Positions 1 to 7,206 of a stretch of DNA of 36,874 nt are shown piece by piece. The first letter of the stretch is position 1, and each line of letters starts with the position of its first letter. The stretch lies in the NCBI GenBank assembly GCA_964587175.1, contig CAZPKK010000007.1, positions 1 to 36,874 on the forward strand. Reading direction: 5' to 3'. Made by a program: the position numbers and the translations under genes. Origin of the DNA: CALXVA01 sp964587175 (lineage in GTDB: Bacteria; Bacillota; Clostridia; TANB77; CAG-508). Below the pieces are notes generated by a model that was given only the letters and a program-made list of their open reading frames with translations, ran no database searches and was not told the origin of the DNA.

Positions 1-704
1 CTAATCATTTGCTTATTAATCAAGAAATCTATTGTTTAACATATACTACTCCTGCAGGAGAAAATGTTATAAGTCATTACTACTTATCTATTGATGATGG
101 TCCAACTTTAAAAAATATTAATTTAAATGATAGAGAGAACTCAGATTGGTTTAATCCTGATGAAATTGATTCTCTCTTTATTTATGATAATTTAAAAGAA
201 ATGTGGAACACATTAAAGACTCCTGTAACTACACTTTTGCACAATGGAGGAATAATTACACCTGCTATTTTAACAGATTTGGGAATCTGCCCTACTTGCT
301 ATGATAAGAAAAATGGCAATTGTTTATATGGAAATAATACTGATAAAATGCTTTTTGAAAATAATGAATTTGAGTGTTTTTTAGTTGGTAATCCTCGTGC
401 TGATGGTCACATTGCTATTTCTTCTAAAAAACATTATAAAGACATGATGGAAATTCCTGACAAACTATGCAAGGATATTTTTGTTTTTGCAAAAGAAGCT
501 ATGAATATTATAAAAGATGTTTATAGTTCTGAAAGTGTTTATTTATGCACAATGTGTGATGGTCCAATGAATCATTTTCATGTTCAATTAATTCCTAGAT
601 ATAGCTTTGAAAAAAGAGGATCTAAGAATTTTGTTAAACCTAGAAAAAATTATCTGGAAGATAAAGAAAAAATTGAGACCCTGAGAAATAAATTAAATCA
701 ATAA
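1..704 (+). CDS. Nudix-like/HIT-domain nucleotide hydrolase, 5' end outside the window
   Basis: The frame is open to base 1, so the true start lies upstream; the first possible internal start is a TTG at 9. The C-terminal half looks like a HIT (histidine triad) domain: a CPTC pair, a phosphate-site region around VGNPRADGHIAIS, and the motif HFHVQLIP. This has the H-x-H-x-Q form of GalT-like branches rather than a full H-x-H-x-H. The N-terminal part (YYLSIDDG, then WFNPDEIDSL) resembles the end of a Nudix fold, whose catalytic Nudix box would lie upstream of the window. HIT proteins hydrolyse or transfer nucleotides at dinucleoside polyphosphates and similar substrates; the substrate here is unknown. 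Sixteen bases separate its stop from the next gene, so they are probably co-transcribed. The HIT call is fairly sure; the Nudix call is inference. Confidence 0.65.
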   Translation, partial: NHLLINQEIYCLTYTTPAGENVISHYYLSIDDGPTLKNINLNDRENSDWFNPDEIDSLFIYDNLKEMWNTLKTPVTTLLHNGGIITPAILTDLGICPTCYDKKNGNCLYGNNTDKMLFENNEFECFLVGNPRADGHIAISSKKHYKDMMEIPDKLCKDIFVFAKEAMNIIKDVYSSESVYLCTMCDGPMNHFHVQLIPRYSFEKRGSKNFVKPRKNYLEDKEKIETLRNKLNQ

Positions 705-719
705 TTAGGAGGTTTTTTT

Positions 720-1133
720 ATGGATTTAAAAATAGAACATTCTATTTCTTGCGATGAATTTTTAGAAATGGTTGAGTCTGTTGGTTGGAAAACATATTCT
801 AAATCTCAAATTGAAAAGGCTCTTAAAAACACAATGTATATGGTTAAGGCAACAGTCGATGGAAAACTTGCTGGTATAGGAAGAGTTGTTGGTGATTATA
901 GTATTGTATGTATGCTTACTGACATCTGCGTTAAGCCAGAATTTCAAAGACTCGGTATAGGTTCAAAAATAGTTTTAGAACTCAAAAGATTGATTGAGGA
1001 AAACGTTACAAATGGTAATAAAATGCAAATTGAACTTACCCCTACTGCTGGAAATGAAGCTTTCTACCAAAAAGCTGGATTTAAATACAAACCTGATAAA
1101 ATAACTGGTATGTATTTATGGATAAAAAAATAA
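720..1133 (+). CDS. GNAT-family N-acetyltransferase
   Basis: A 137-residue single-domain GNAT protein. The acetyl-CoA-binding motif A is visible as VKPEFQRLGIGSKIV (Q/R-x-x-G-x-G type), preceded by the beta-strand GIGRVVGDYSIVCMLTDICV and followed by the usual late motif NEAFYQKAGFKY. GNAT enzymes transfer an acetyl group from acetyl-CoA to an amine; the substrate cannot be read from sequence. A strong ribosome binding site (TTAGGAGG) sits a few bases before the ATG. It follows the HIT-like gene closely, and a second, different GNAT gene begins 11 bases after its stop, suggesting a small operon of modifying enzymes. Confidence 0.85.
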   Translation: MDLKIEHSISCDEFLEMVESVGWKTYSKSQIEKALKNTMYMVKATVDGKLAGIGRVVGDYSIVCMLTDICVKPEFQRLGIGSKIVLELKRLIEENVTNGNKMQIELTPTAGNEAFYQKAGFKYKPDKITGMYLWIKK

Positions 1134-1144
1134 AGGAGAACCAT

Positions 1145-1636
1145 ATGCCAAATACTAATTCATATGTAATAAAAGAATATGAGGATAAATATGCTAATGA
1201 AGTTTCAAAAATTATTGCTGAGAATTTATTAAAAGTAAATTCTTTAGATTATGGACTAGAGTTTGTACAAAAAACAGTTGACGAATACACTCCAGAAGGT
1301 GTTAAAGAGATTTTCTCTAAAAGAACGAAAGTCTTTATAGCATTAGAACAAGATAAAGTAGTGGGTACAGCAGGAATTGATAAATCTTGGTATAATAATG
1401 ATGGAGAGTATTGGATTCTGACCGTTTTTGTTGATATTGCTTATCATGGACATGGAATTGGTAGAATGCTTATAAATAAGATAGAAGAATTCGCCAGAAC
1501 CATACCTGCAAAAAAGTTAGTAATACCTGCATCAATTGCTGGATGTGAATTCTACCATAAATTAGGTTATGAATACAAGGATGGCAAAAAAGAATTAAAT
1601 GAAGGCAGGATGTACATTATGGAAAAACATTTGTAA
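1145..1636 (+). CDS. GNAT-family N-acetyltransferase (second, unrelated copy)
   Basis: A 163-residue GNAT protein. An in-frame ATG exists at 1118 inside the preceding gene, but AAAGGAGAA at 1132-1140 places the ribosome binding site just before the ATG at 1145, so I start there. Motif A is seen as VDIAYHGHGIGRMLINKIE, with the preceding strand WILTVFV and the later GCEFYHKLGYEYKDG typical of the family. The two neighbouring GNATs share the fold but little sequence, so they are not a recent duplication. The substrate is unknown. The gene is the third in a tight + strand run. Confidence 0.83.
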   Translation: MPNTNSYVIKEYEDKYANEVSKIIAENLLKVNSLDYGLEFVQKTVDEYTPEGVKEIFSKRTKVFIALEQDKVVGTAGIDKSWYNNDGEYWILTVFVDIAYHGHGIGRMLINKIEEFARTIPAKKLVIPASIAGCEFYHKLGYEYKDGKKELNEGRMYIMEKHL

Positions 1637-1660
1637 ATTAAAATACTATATGCTTTTCAT

Positions 1661-1713
1661 TTTATAATATATATATAATTTTTTAGATTTATAATATATA
1701 TATAATTTTTTAG
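1661..1713 (+). repeat. Tandem duplication of a 26-base AT-rich unit
   Basis: Two identical 26-base units (1661-1686 and 1688-1713), each TTTATAATATATATA followed by ATTTTTTAG, lie one base apart directly before the ribosome binding site (AAAGGA, 1714-1719) of the P-loop gene. This is a recent local duplication in a 5' leader. Each unit holds a TATAAT-like string, so it may duplicate a promoter element; that is inference. Confidence 0.8.
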
Positions 1714-1729
1714 AAAGGAAAATAAATGT

Positions 1730-2245
1730 ATGTATAATCGTATTTGTATAATTGGTGGTTCAGGAACTGGAAAAACTACATTGGCAAATAAACTATCTGA
1801 AATATATGAACTCCCTGTTACACATATTGATGGAATCCATCATTTATCTAATTGGGAAATTAGAGATACAGAAGAACGAGATAAAATAATACTTTCTATA
1901 ATAGAAAACGAAAAATGGATTATGGATGGTACTTATAAATCAACTCTAAGACCCAGAATGGAAAAAGCTGATTTAATAATTTGGCTTGACTATTCTACTT
2001 TTGCACAAATGAGAGGTATTTTAAAAAGATTTTTTACAAACAAAGGAAAAGAAAAAGATGAAATACCCGGTTGCAAAGAAAAAATGGATAGTGATTTTTT
2101 CTTTTATACTTTAAATTTCAGAAGAAAAAAAAGGCATTATATAACTGATAATATTGCTGATATAGACAAATCTAAGGTATTACGATTTACAAGCAGACGA
2201 AAATTAAATAAATGGCTTTTTAGAATTCAAAAAGATACAAGCTAA
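1730..2245 (+). CDS. P-loop NTPase, adenylate-kinase-like (topology-modulation/FlaR-type)
   Basis: A 171-residue small P-loop kinase-like protein. Walker A is IGGSGTGKTTLA at residues 8-19. HIDGIHHLSNWE and WIMDGTYKSTLRPRMEKADLIIWLD follow, the pattern of adenylate-kinase-like proteins often annotated as topology modulation protein or FlaR. RRKKRHY in the C-terminal third provides basic residues typical of a nucleotide-kinase lid. The real substrate of these proteins is not established. The ATG at 1730 has AAAGGA upstream; an overlapping ATG at 1726 runs into a stop at once. It stands 93 bases after the GNAT gene behind a duplicated AT-rich leader, so it may have its own promoter. Confidence 0.75.
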   Translation: MYNRICIIGGSGTGKTTLANKLSEIYELPVTHIDGIHHLSNWEIRDTEERDKIILSIIENEKWIMDGTYKSTLRPRMEKADLIIWLDYSTFAQMRGILKRFFTNKGKEKDEIPGCKEKMDSDFFFYTLNFRRKKRHYITDNIADIDKSKVLRFTSRRKLNKWLFRIQKDTS

Positions 2246-2260
2246 AAAATTAGCTAAAAC

Positions 2261-2298
2261 AAATCTTTCTTGATATTTATTATATGAAGAAAGATTTT
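2261..2298 (+). terminator. Possible terminator after the P-loop kinase gene
   Basis: AAATCTTTCTT (2261-2271) pairs with AAGAAAGATTT (2287-2297) across a 15-base loop. Stem GC is low and the T tract weak, so this is only a candidate. Confidence 0.4.
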
Positions 2299-2325
2299 AA
2301 TATATGTGATTTATTTTTCCAAAAA

Positions 2326-2490
2326 TCATAAATTATATTTGTAAGTTCTTTTTTGGTTATTCATATTTATTTTGTGTCCTGCATTTTCTATAATCTCAAA
2401 TTTGCTATTTTTTATTATTTCATCTAGCTTTTTACTACTCTTCATATTTATATTATCTTTTTTTTCACAGACAATTAATTTATTGCATTT
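2326..2490 (-). pseudogene. C-terminal remnant of an alpha/beta hydrolase
   Basis: On the minus strand about 54 codons encode KCNKLIVCEKKDNINM, then KKLDEIIKNSKFEIIENAGH and KINMNNQ. This has the layout of an alpha/beta-hydrolase C terminus: a strand with an acidic residue (the GExD region, here CEKKD), then a strand ending in AGH with the catalytic-type histidine. Nothing upstream on the same strand continues the fold. Instead the frame runs into the repeat element starting near 2491, which supplies an artificial start (MPCEMPFLLYRK). I read it as a gene truncated by, or recombined at, the repeat. The hydrolase match is by pattern only, on a short segment. Confidence 0.5.
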
Positions 2491-2630
2491 TTTCCTATAT
2501 AATAAGAAAGGCATTTCGCACGGCAAGTCTCTGGATCAACGGCGAAATACATGTCCTCACTTTGCTCGTACGCTCTAAGGTAGCCTAACCTTGTTGTATA
2601 GCAAAAATCTTTGATTTTTCCTATACAATA
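2491..2630 (+). repeat. Interspersed repeat element, copy A
   Basis: The element ends in AACCTTGTTGTATAGC followed by a hairpin. TTGTATAG (2594-2601) and AAAAATC (2603-2609) pair across a TTT loop with GATTTTT (2613-2619) and CTATACAA (2621-2628), with one C-C mismatch. Similar sequence occurs near 11742-11857, 28441-28592 and 30608-30756. The left edge (CCTATATAATAAGAAA) resembles the reverse complement of the right edge (TTATTGTATAGGAAAA), giving MITE-like terminal inverted repeats. The interior is richer in G and C than its surroundings. There is no coding capacity. Confidence 0.65.
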
Positions 2631-2651
2631 AAAAAAGAGACCTAAAGTCTC
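2630..2651 (-). terminator. Terminator of the initiator tRNA gene
   Basis: On the minus strand GAGAC-TTTAG-GTCTC is followed by seven T residues, five bases after the encoded CCA end of the tRNA. The T tract merges directly into the right edge of repeat copy A. Confidence 0.75.
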
Positions 2652-2656
2652 AAAAC

Positions 2657-2732
<76 letters not shown>

Positions 2733-2748
2733 ATATGTTAACATATTT

Positions 2749-2777
2749 ATTATACTCTTGTAATCTACATTTGTCAA
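2749..2777 (-). promoter_or_regulatory. SigA-type promoter of the initiator tRNA
   Basis: On the minus strand TTGACA (2772-2777) and TATAAT (2749-2754) are separated by exactly 17 bases. Both boxes match the consensus perfectly, and the tRNA starts 16 bases after the -10 box. Confidence 0.9.
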
Positions 2778-2952
2778 TACTTTTTGGTGAATTTGCCAAT
2801 TTATGGCTTTAAACCACATTTAATCTTACAATTTTAATTCACAAATCCCAAGATTTTTCCATTGTTTTATTTCTATTATATGCTAATTATTCAAAAATAT
2901 TCATTTTTTAATAAAACAATAGTAGAGACATATTTAATGATTTTAAAGAACA

Positions 2953-3029
2953 AAAGTGAAACTTAGTAGCAGGATTAATTCTATCACCCAAATTCACTTT
3001 ATCCAAATATTGTAGAAGAAGTATTTTTT
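2953..3029 (+). repeat. Two-copy structured motif, copy 1 (CAGGATTAATTCT core)
   Basis: AAAGTGAA near 2954 pairs with TTCACTTT near 2993 around a core CAGGATTAATTCT, followed by TTTATCCAAATATTGTAGAA. The same core, the same 15-base spacing to TTTATCCAA and the same TATTRTAGAA tail recur at 20851-20945 with different stem sequences. Function unknown. The stretch from 2778 to 3176 holds no gene that I can support. Confidence 0.45.
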
Positions 3030-3046
3030 TATACAGAAAAATTATC

Positions 3047-3137
3047 TTCTCCTTTTATAACATTTTTATCTGCAAATATGTAGAGGGCAAGGAGACTTAA
3101 CCTCGATATATAGTAAAAAAATGTTATAAAAGAAGAA
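3047..3137. repeat. 21-base inverted repeat enclosing a degenerate repeat element (copy E)
   Basis: The arms 3047-3067 (TTCTCCTTTTATAACATTTTT) and 3117-3137 match at 20 of 21 positions. The enclosed bases contain TGCAAATATG, AGACTTAACC and TATATAGTAAAA, a worn copy of the element seen at 30608-30756. On the minus strand the right-hand arm is followed by ATAATTTTTCT, so the structure could also terminate the comEA transcript. Confidence 0.55.
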
Positions 3138-3176
3138 CTTATTTATTATAAAATTTCATGAATTTTTCTAAAGATT

Positions 3177-3839
3177 TCAGACTGTTACATTATCTTTTAT
3201 ATTCTCATATTTTGCATCGCCTATTCCTTTTACATTTTTTAATTCTTCTATACTCTTAAAATCCCCGTTCTCTTCCCTATACTCTATTATTCTTTGTGCT
3301 AATGATGGCCCAATTCCAGATAATGTTTCTAACTCACTTTGAGATGCAGTGTTTATATTCACTTTTTCACTTCCTTCTGTGCTATTTGAAGAACTACTCC
3401 CTTCCATTAGTACATTATTTCCACTATTTTTCGTAATATACTCTGATACCTGTTCATTTTTATTTGGTATATATATTTTTTGTCCATCTTGTAATTCATA
3501 TGCCAAATTCACCTGTGACAAATCGGCCTCTTCGGTTTCTCCACCTGCCGCCTCGATTGCATCTGCTATTCTTGCACCTTTATTTAAATAAACCAACCCT
3601 TCTTTTTTAACTTCTCCTGTTATATGTATCACTATTTTTTCTTCAGCTTCATTATTATTTTCCGTGTCTTCTTCCACATTTTCCACATCATTTTGTGTGG
3701 CTTGTGCTAACACTTCATTTTCCAAATTTAATTCATCAAAATTCGAATAACCTATTACCATATAAGCACCAAAAGCAATCACTAGTATTACAATTAAAAT
3801 TATTGAAATTATTATTTTCTTTTTATTATCTAAATTCAC
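3177..3839 (-). CDS. comEA: ComEA-like DNA-binding protein (SLBB + helix-hairpin-helix)
   Basis: A 220-residue membrane-anchored protein. Residues 8-29 form one transmembrane segment. An acidic, Asn/Glu-rich linker (to about 67) leads to an SLBB domain (IVIHITGEVKKEGLVYL to about 126, ending GQKIYIPN). A Ser-rich linker follows, then a C-terminal double helix-hairpin-helix (VNINTASQSELETLSGIGP and ELKNVKGIGDAKYENI). This is the standard ComEA layout. In competent Firmicutes ComEA is the surface receptor that binds double-stranded DNA during uptake. It starts at a GTG behind a very strong AAGGAGGAG. No comEB or comEC gene is next to it here, so competence is not shown by context; related proteins occur in non-competent Clostridia. 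Confidence 0.88.
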   Translation of the reverse strand: MNLDNKKKIIISIILIVILVIAFGAYMVIGYSNFDELNLENEVLAQATQNDVENVEEDTENNNEAEEKIVIHITGEVKKEGLVYLNKGARIADAIEAAGGETEEADLSQVNLAYELQDGQKIYIPNKNEQVSEYITKNSGNNVLMEGSSSSNSTEGSEKVNINTASQSELETLSGIGPSLAQRIIEYREENGDFKSIEELKNVKGIGDAKYENIKDNVTV

Positions 3840-4029
3840 AAAATCTCCTCCTTTTGCTATTGTCTAAAAAATTTTTAACTTTTCTCATATTGCAGTATTT
3901 AAAAATAATTTTTACATATACAACAATATTAAATTTTCTTAATCTACATAATTATTAAAGCAAAATACATATATACACATCGAAAACTTTGCTATTGTCA
4001 ATACTTTTTCTATTATTTTTCAAAACATA

Positions 4030-4058
4030 TTGAAATTTTTTCTGTTTTAATATATAGT
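4030..4058 (+). promoter_or_regulatory. SigA-type promoter of the D,D-carboxypeptidase gene
   Basis: TTGAAA (4030-4035) and TATAGT (4053-4058) lie 17 bases apart, about 49 bases before the chosen start codon. Confidence 0.65.
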
Positions 4059-4106
4059 TATATAAATTTTATACGAGTTGTTTTTTATACAGAAATGGGG
4101 GTCAAA

Positions 4107-5465
4107 ATGAAACAACTAAAAAAAGTAATAGCTTTTGCTATTATATTTATTATGCTGATTTTGCCACTAAACATAGCATTAGCTGCTGATATAAATACTG
4201 ATGATTATAATCCTGATAATATATCTACTAATTCACCATCAGTTATTTTAATGGACGCAAACACCGGAAGTATACTATATTCGAAAAATGCTTTTTCTAC
4301 AATGTATCCGGCAAGTACAACTAAATTAATGACAGCCATATTAACACTTGAAAATTGTAAGTTAGATGAAGTAGTAACCATCAGTCATAATGCTATATAT
4401 TCAGTTCCTGTTGGATATTCACATGCAAATCTACAAGAAGGGGAACAGCTTACTGTAGAACAATTACTAAATGTCTTACTTATTCCATCTGCAAATGATG
4501 CAGCAATTGCACTAGCAGAACACATATCTGGCTCTGTAGAAGAATTTGCTACCCTTATGAATGCAAAAGCTAAAGAAATAGGATGTTTGAACACAAACTT
4601 TGTTAACCCAAACGGAATTCAAAATGAAAATCATTATTCCACAGCTTATGACCTAGCACTTATTGGTATGTATGCAATGCAATTTGAAGATATCATGAGA
4701 ATCGCAATGGTAAATCAATATACTTTGCCAGCAACTAACGCATATGAATATACCGATAGAATATTTAATGCTACAAATGGGTTAATTACAACCAATGATG
4801 AATACTATTATTCTTACGCTACCGGACTTAAAACCGGATATACCGGAAGCTCAGGATACTGCATTGTAGCTAGTGCAGAAAAAAACGGAATAGAATTAAT
4901 TGAAGTAGTTCTCGGCAGCGAAACCATAGATGACAGATATGAAGATTGTATTAATCTATTTGAATATGGATTTGACAATTACTCATATCAGAATTTAGTT
5001 GCGGAAAATGAGATTATTGATACATTGGAAATTCAAGGAGCTACTAAAGAAACAAAATCTTTAAATGTCATTGCTAAAGAAGATATTTACGCTCTTGTAA
5101 AAAAAGATGTAGATGTTAGCAGCTTAACTGCTAATATTAGCATAAATGACAACCTGTCTGCACCAATCGCTGAAAATTCCGTTGTTGGTACAATTTCTTA
5201 TGAGGTAAATGGAATCACATATTCAACTGATTTACTTGCAGAAACTTCAGTTATATCTTCAAGTTTTGAAACATTTATTTTTAGAGCAACACTCATATTT
5301 TTAATATTATTTTTACTGGTAATTATATTAAAGAAACTAAATAAACCTAAAGAATATAAAAAATCAAATTCTTATCACATAAGCAAACATTCTAGAAAAT
5401 CAAGAAAGGTTAAATCAAAAAAAGGTGGAAAGTATAAATTCAATCAGATAATAGATTTTTTATAA
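4107..5465 (+). CDS. D-alanyl-D-alanine carboxypeptidase (DacA/DacF family PBP)
   Basis: Low-molecular-weight penicillin-binding protein of family S11. It removes the terminal D-Ala of peptidoglycan pentapeptides outside the membrane. All three active-site motifs are present: S-T-T-K (serine near residue 70), S-A-N (near 128) and K-T-G (near 242). A signal peptide occupies the first ~27 residues (IALAADI cleavage region). Near residues 385-410 is a C-terminal transmembrane helix, followed by a Lys/Arg/Ser-rich tail; the family more often ends in an amphipathic helix. I start at the ATG at 4107 because GGGGGTC just upstream is its ribosome binding site; an ATG at 4095 overlaps that site. It is convergent with the LCP gene and shares a terminator with it. 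DacA versus DacF cannot be settled here. Confidence 0.9.
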   Translation: MKQLKKVIAFAIIFIMLILPLNIALAADINTDDYNPDNISTNSPSVILMDANTGSILYSKNAFSTMYPASTTKLMTAILTLENCKLDEVVTISHNAIYSVPVGYSHANLQEGEQLTVEQLLNVLLIPSANDAAIALAEHISGSVEEFATLMNAKAKEIGCLNTNFVNPNGIQNENHYSTAYDLALIGMYAMQFEDIMRIAMVNQYTLPATNAYEYTDRIFNATNGLITTNDEYYYSYATGLKTGYTGSSGYCIVASAEKNGIELIEVVLGSETIDDRYEDCINLFEYGFDNYSYQNLVAENEIIDTLEIQGATKETKSLNVIAKEDIYALVKKDVDVSSLTANISINDNLSAPIAENSVVGTISYEVNGITYSTDLLAETSVISSSFETFIFRATLIFLILFLLVIILKKLNKPKEYKKSNSYHISKHSRKSRKVKSKKGGKYKFNQIIDFL

Positions 5466-5507
5466 GTTCACAATAGGAGAAATCCTATTATGAACTTATA
5501 TTTTTTA
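5461..5507. terminator. Bidirectional terminator between carboxypeptidase and LCP genes
   Basis: TATAAGTTCA and AATAGGA (5461-5478) pair with TCCTATT and TGAACTTATA (5483-5500), leaving a GAAA loop. T6 follows on the plus strand and A6 precedes it, so it can terminate both convergent genes. It overlaps the end of the carboxypeptidase frame. Confidence 0.9.
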
Positions 5508-6815
5508 CATTACATAGTCTGTTCCTATTATTATAGTTACGTCTACAACCGAGCTTGAATTTCCAGATGTTATACTCTCTGTAGACATTATTTCTTTAAT
5601 TGTAGTTTCCTCTTCTTCTGAAATGTCATCTCTTTTAATAATCGTAGTAACATTTGTGGTTGTAGTATTTCCACTCTGAACAATTTTAAAACCCGCCATT
5701 TCTAATTCATTTATTACTTCAGTTAGCTTACTTGAGTTTCCACTTCCATTTAGTACTTCTACTTTTAAAGAATTAGTACTACTTACTAAACTATCATCTG
5801 AAACCGTATTTTCCTCTATTGTATTGCTACTTACTTCATCTTCATCTGTTGTAGTAATTCCATAGAAAAGCTCGTTTATTGTCTCTGTTGCCTCTTCCCT
5901 ATCTACAAAATAGAATGATATTCCATTAGCATAATCTGCTGTTCCAGGTAATGTAGCTGTTTGTAAACTATCAACATCAAATTCCAGTATATATGGCACA
6001 TAATCTTTTATTACATCAAAATTCAAATTTGTCTCAACATATTCTTCCATAATATCTAAAAAACTTAATATTGTGCTTACATCCATGCTTTCTATACATT
6101 GTTCTAGAAGCGCTGTTAAGAATGCTCTTTGTGTTTTCATTCTTCCTAAATCTTCTCCTCCATAATCAGAAGGATATGTTGAACCATCATTATTATGTCT
6201 GAAACGCACTACTTGCTCTGCTTTATCTCCATCTAATAATTGGTATCCTGCCTGTAGATTTATGTATAGGCCTTGTTTCACATCTGTATAATACATATCA
6301 ATAGGAACATCAAAATATACTCCACCTATTTCATCTACTAAAACTTTTAATGCTTCAGTATCTACTTTTAAATAATATTGTACATCTATTCCAGTCAAAT
6401 CTCTAACATCTTCTAAAAGATTTTCAATTCCAGTTTGATAAACTGCATTAATTTTGTCCCACGAAGATGAATATTCCGGATTATCTCCAATAAAGGTATC
6501 TCTAGGAATTGATAATAAAGCTGCTTCCTGTGTTTTTGGATCATATGACGCAATCATAATAGTATCGGTTAAATTTTGACTTTGACCTAAAATCAAGCAA
6601 TAGATTTTGTCCAAATTATTTACTGTATTTTCATCATGTCCAAGCAATTCTTTTGATACTCCTGACCAGCCCTCTTCATTATATCTTTTTACTAATTTAT
6701 ATGCTAAAACACCTACTGCTACTAAAATTATTAATATTAATATCATAACAACTTTTAAAAAAGTATGGTTTTTCTTTCTCCCCTTTTTATTTTCTTCTTT
6801 AGATTGGTTTTTCAA
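5505..6815 (-). CDS. LytR-CpsA-Psr (LCP) family cell-wall glycopolymer transferase
   Basis: A 436-residue membrane protein: basic N-terminal cytoplasmic stretch, one transmembrane helix (about 20-41), an LCP catalytic domain (about 75-300) and a C-terminal LytR_C domain (about 345-436, starting LKVEVLNGSG). Within the LCP domain I see DTIMIASYDPKTQEAALLSIPRDT, DKINAVYQTG, DEIGGVYFDVP and VVRFRHN...GRMKTQRAFL, which include the conserved Asp and Arg residues that hold the polyprenyl-pyrophosphate substrate. LCP enzymes attach teichoic acids or other glycopolymers to peptidoglycan. The start is a TTG with GGAG upstream, since no ATG fits. A consensus promoter lies at 6851-6879. Which polymer it transfers is unknown. 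Confidence 0.9.
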   Translation of the reverse strand: MKNQSKEENKKGRKKNHTFLKVVMILILIILVAVGVLAYKLVKRYNEEGWSGVSKELLGHDENTVNNLDKIYCLILGQSQNLTDTIMIASYDPKTQEAALLSIPRDTFIGDNPEYSSSWDKINAVYQTGIENLLEDVRDLTGIDVQYYLKVDTEALKVLVDEIGGVYFDVPIDMYYTDVKQGLYINLQAGYQLLDGDKAEQVVRFRHNNDGSTYPSDYGGEDLGRMKTQRAFLTALLEQCIESMDVSTILSFLDIMEEYVETNLNFDVIKDYVPYILEFDVDSLQTATLPGTADYANGISFYFVDREEATETINELFYGITTTDEDEVSSNTIEENTVSDDSLVSSTNSLKVEVLNGSGNSSKLTEVINELEMAGFKIVQSGNTTTTNVTTIIKRDDISEEEETTIKEIMSTESITSGNSSSVVDVTIIIGTDYVM

Positions 6816-6850
6816 GACTCTTCACTCCTATTTTATACAATATGCTCTAT

Positions 6851-6879
6851 ATTATACTAAATTTTTTTTTTAATATCAA
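6851..6879 (-). promoter_or_regulatory. SigA-type promoter of the LCP gene
   Basis: On the minus strand TTGATA (6874-6879) and TATAAT (6851-6856) are separated by 17 bases, mostly a run of A. It lies 36 bases before the TTG start. Confidence 0.8.
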
Positions 6880-6981
6880 CATTTTATGGCATTTTTTTGT
6901 AAAATCCCCCTTTTAATCTTCTCTATTTAATATCTATATTAGAAGCAGCAATAAATACTTTTATATCTACTATTTATAAAA

Positions 6982-7034
6982 GGGACAGCAATAGGTATGT
7001 TTTGAAATTTTTTTTAAAAACATACCTATTGCCT
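6982..7034. repeat. GGGACAG-bordered long hairpin
   Basis: GCAATAGGTATGTTTT (6988-7003) is perfectly complementary to 7017-7032, giving a 16-base-pair stem preceded by GGGACA. No T tract follows on either strand, so it is not an ordinary terminator. The gap 6880-7206 otherwise shows no gene that I can support. Confidence 0.6.
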
Positions 7035-7206
7035 CCATTGTATCTAATTTTTGTTTAATCTAAGCAATGATTTTTCAAAATATTGCTGCTCTTTTAATTC
7101 AAGTAGTTCTTATTACACAAGAAAGACCAAAGGGTAGTCTCCCAATGATCCTTTCTCTTGCTTTATTTTATGCCATCCTTCATTTTGTATTCTTTTATAT
7201 ATTTGT

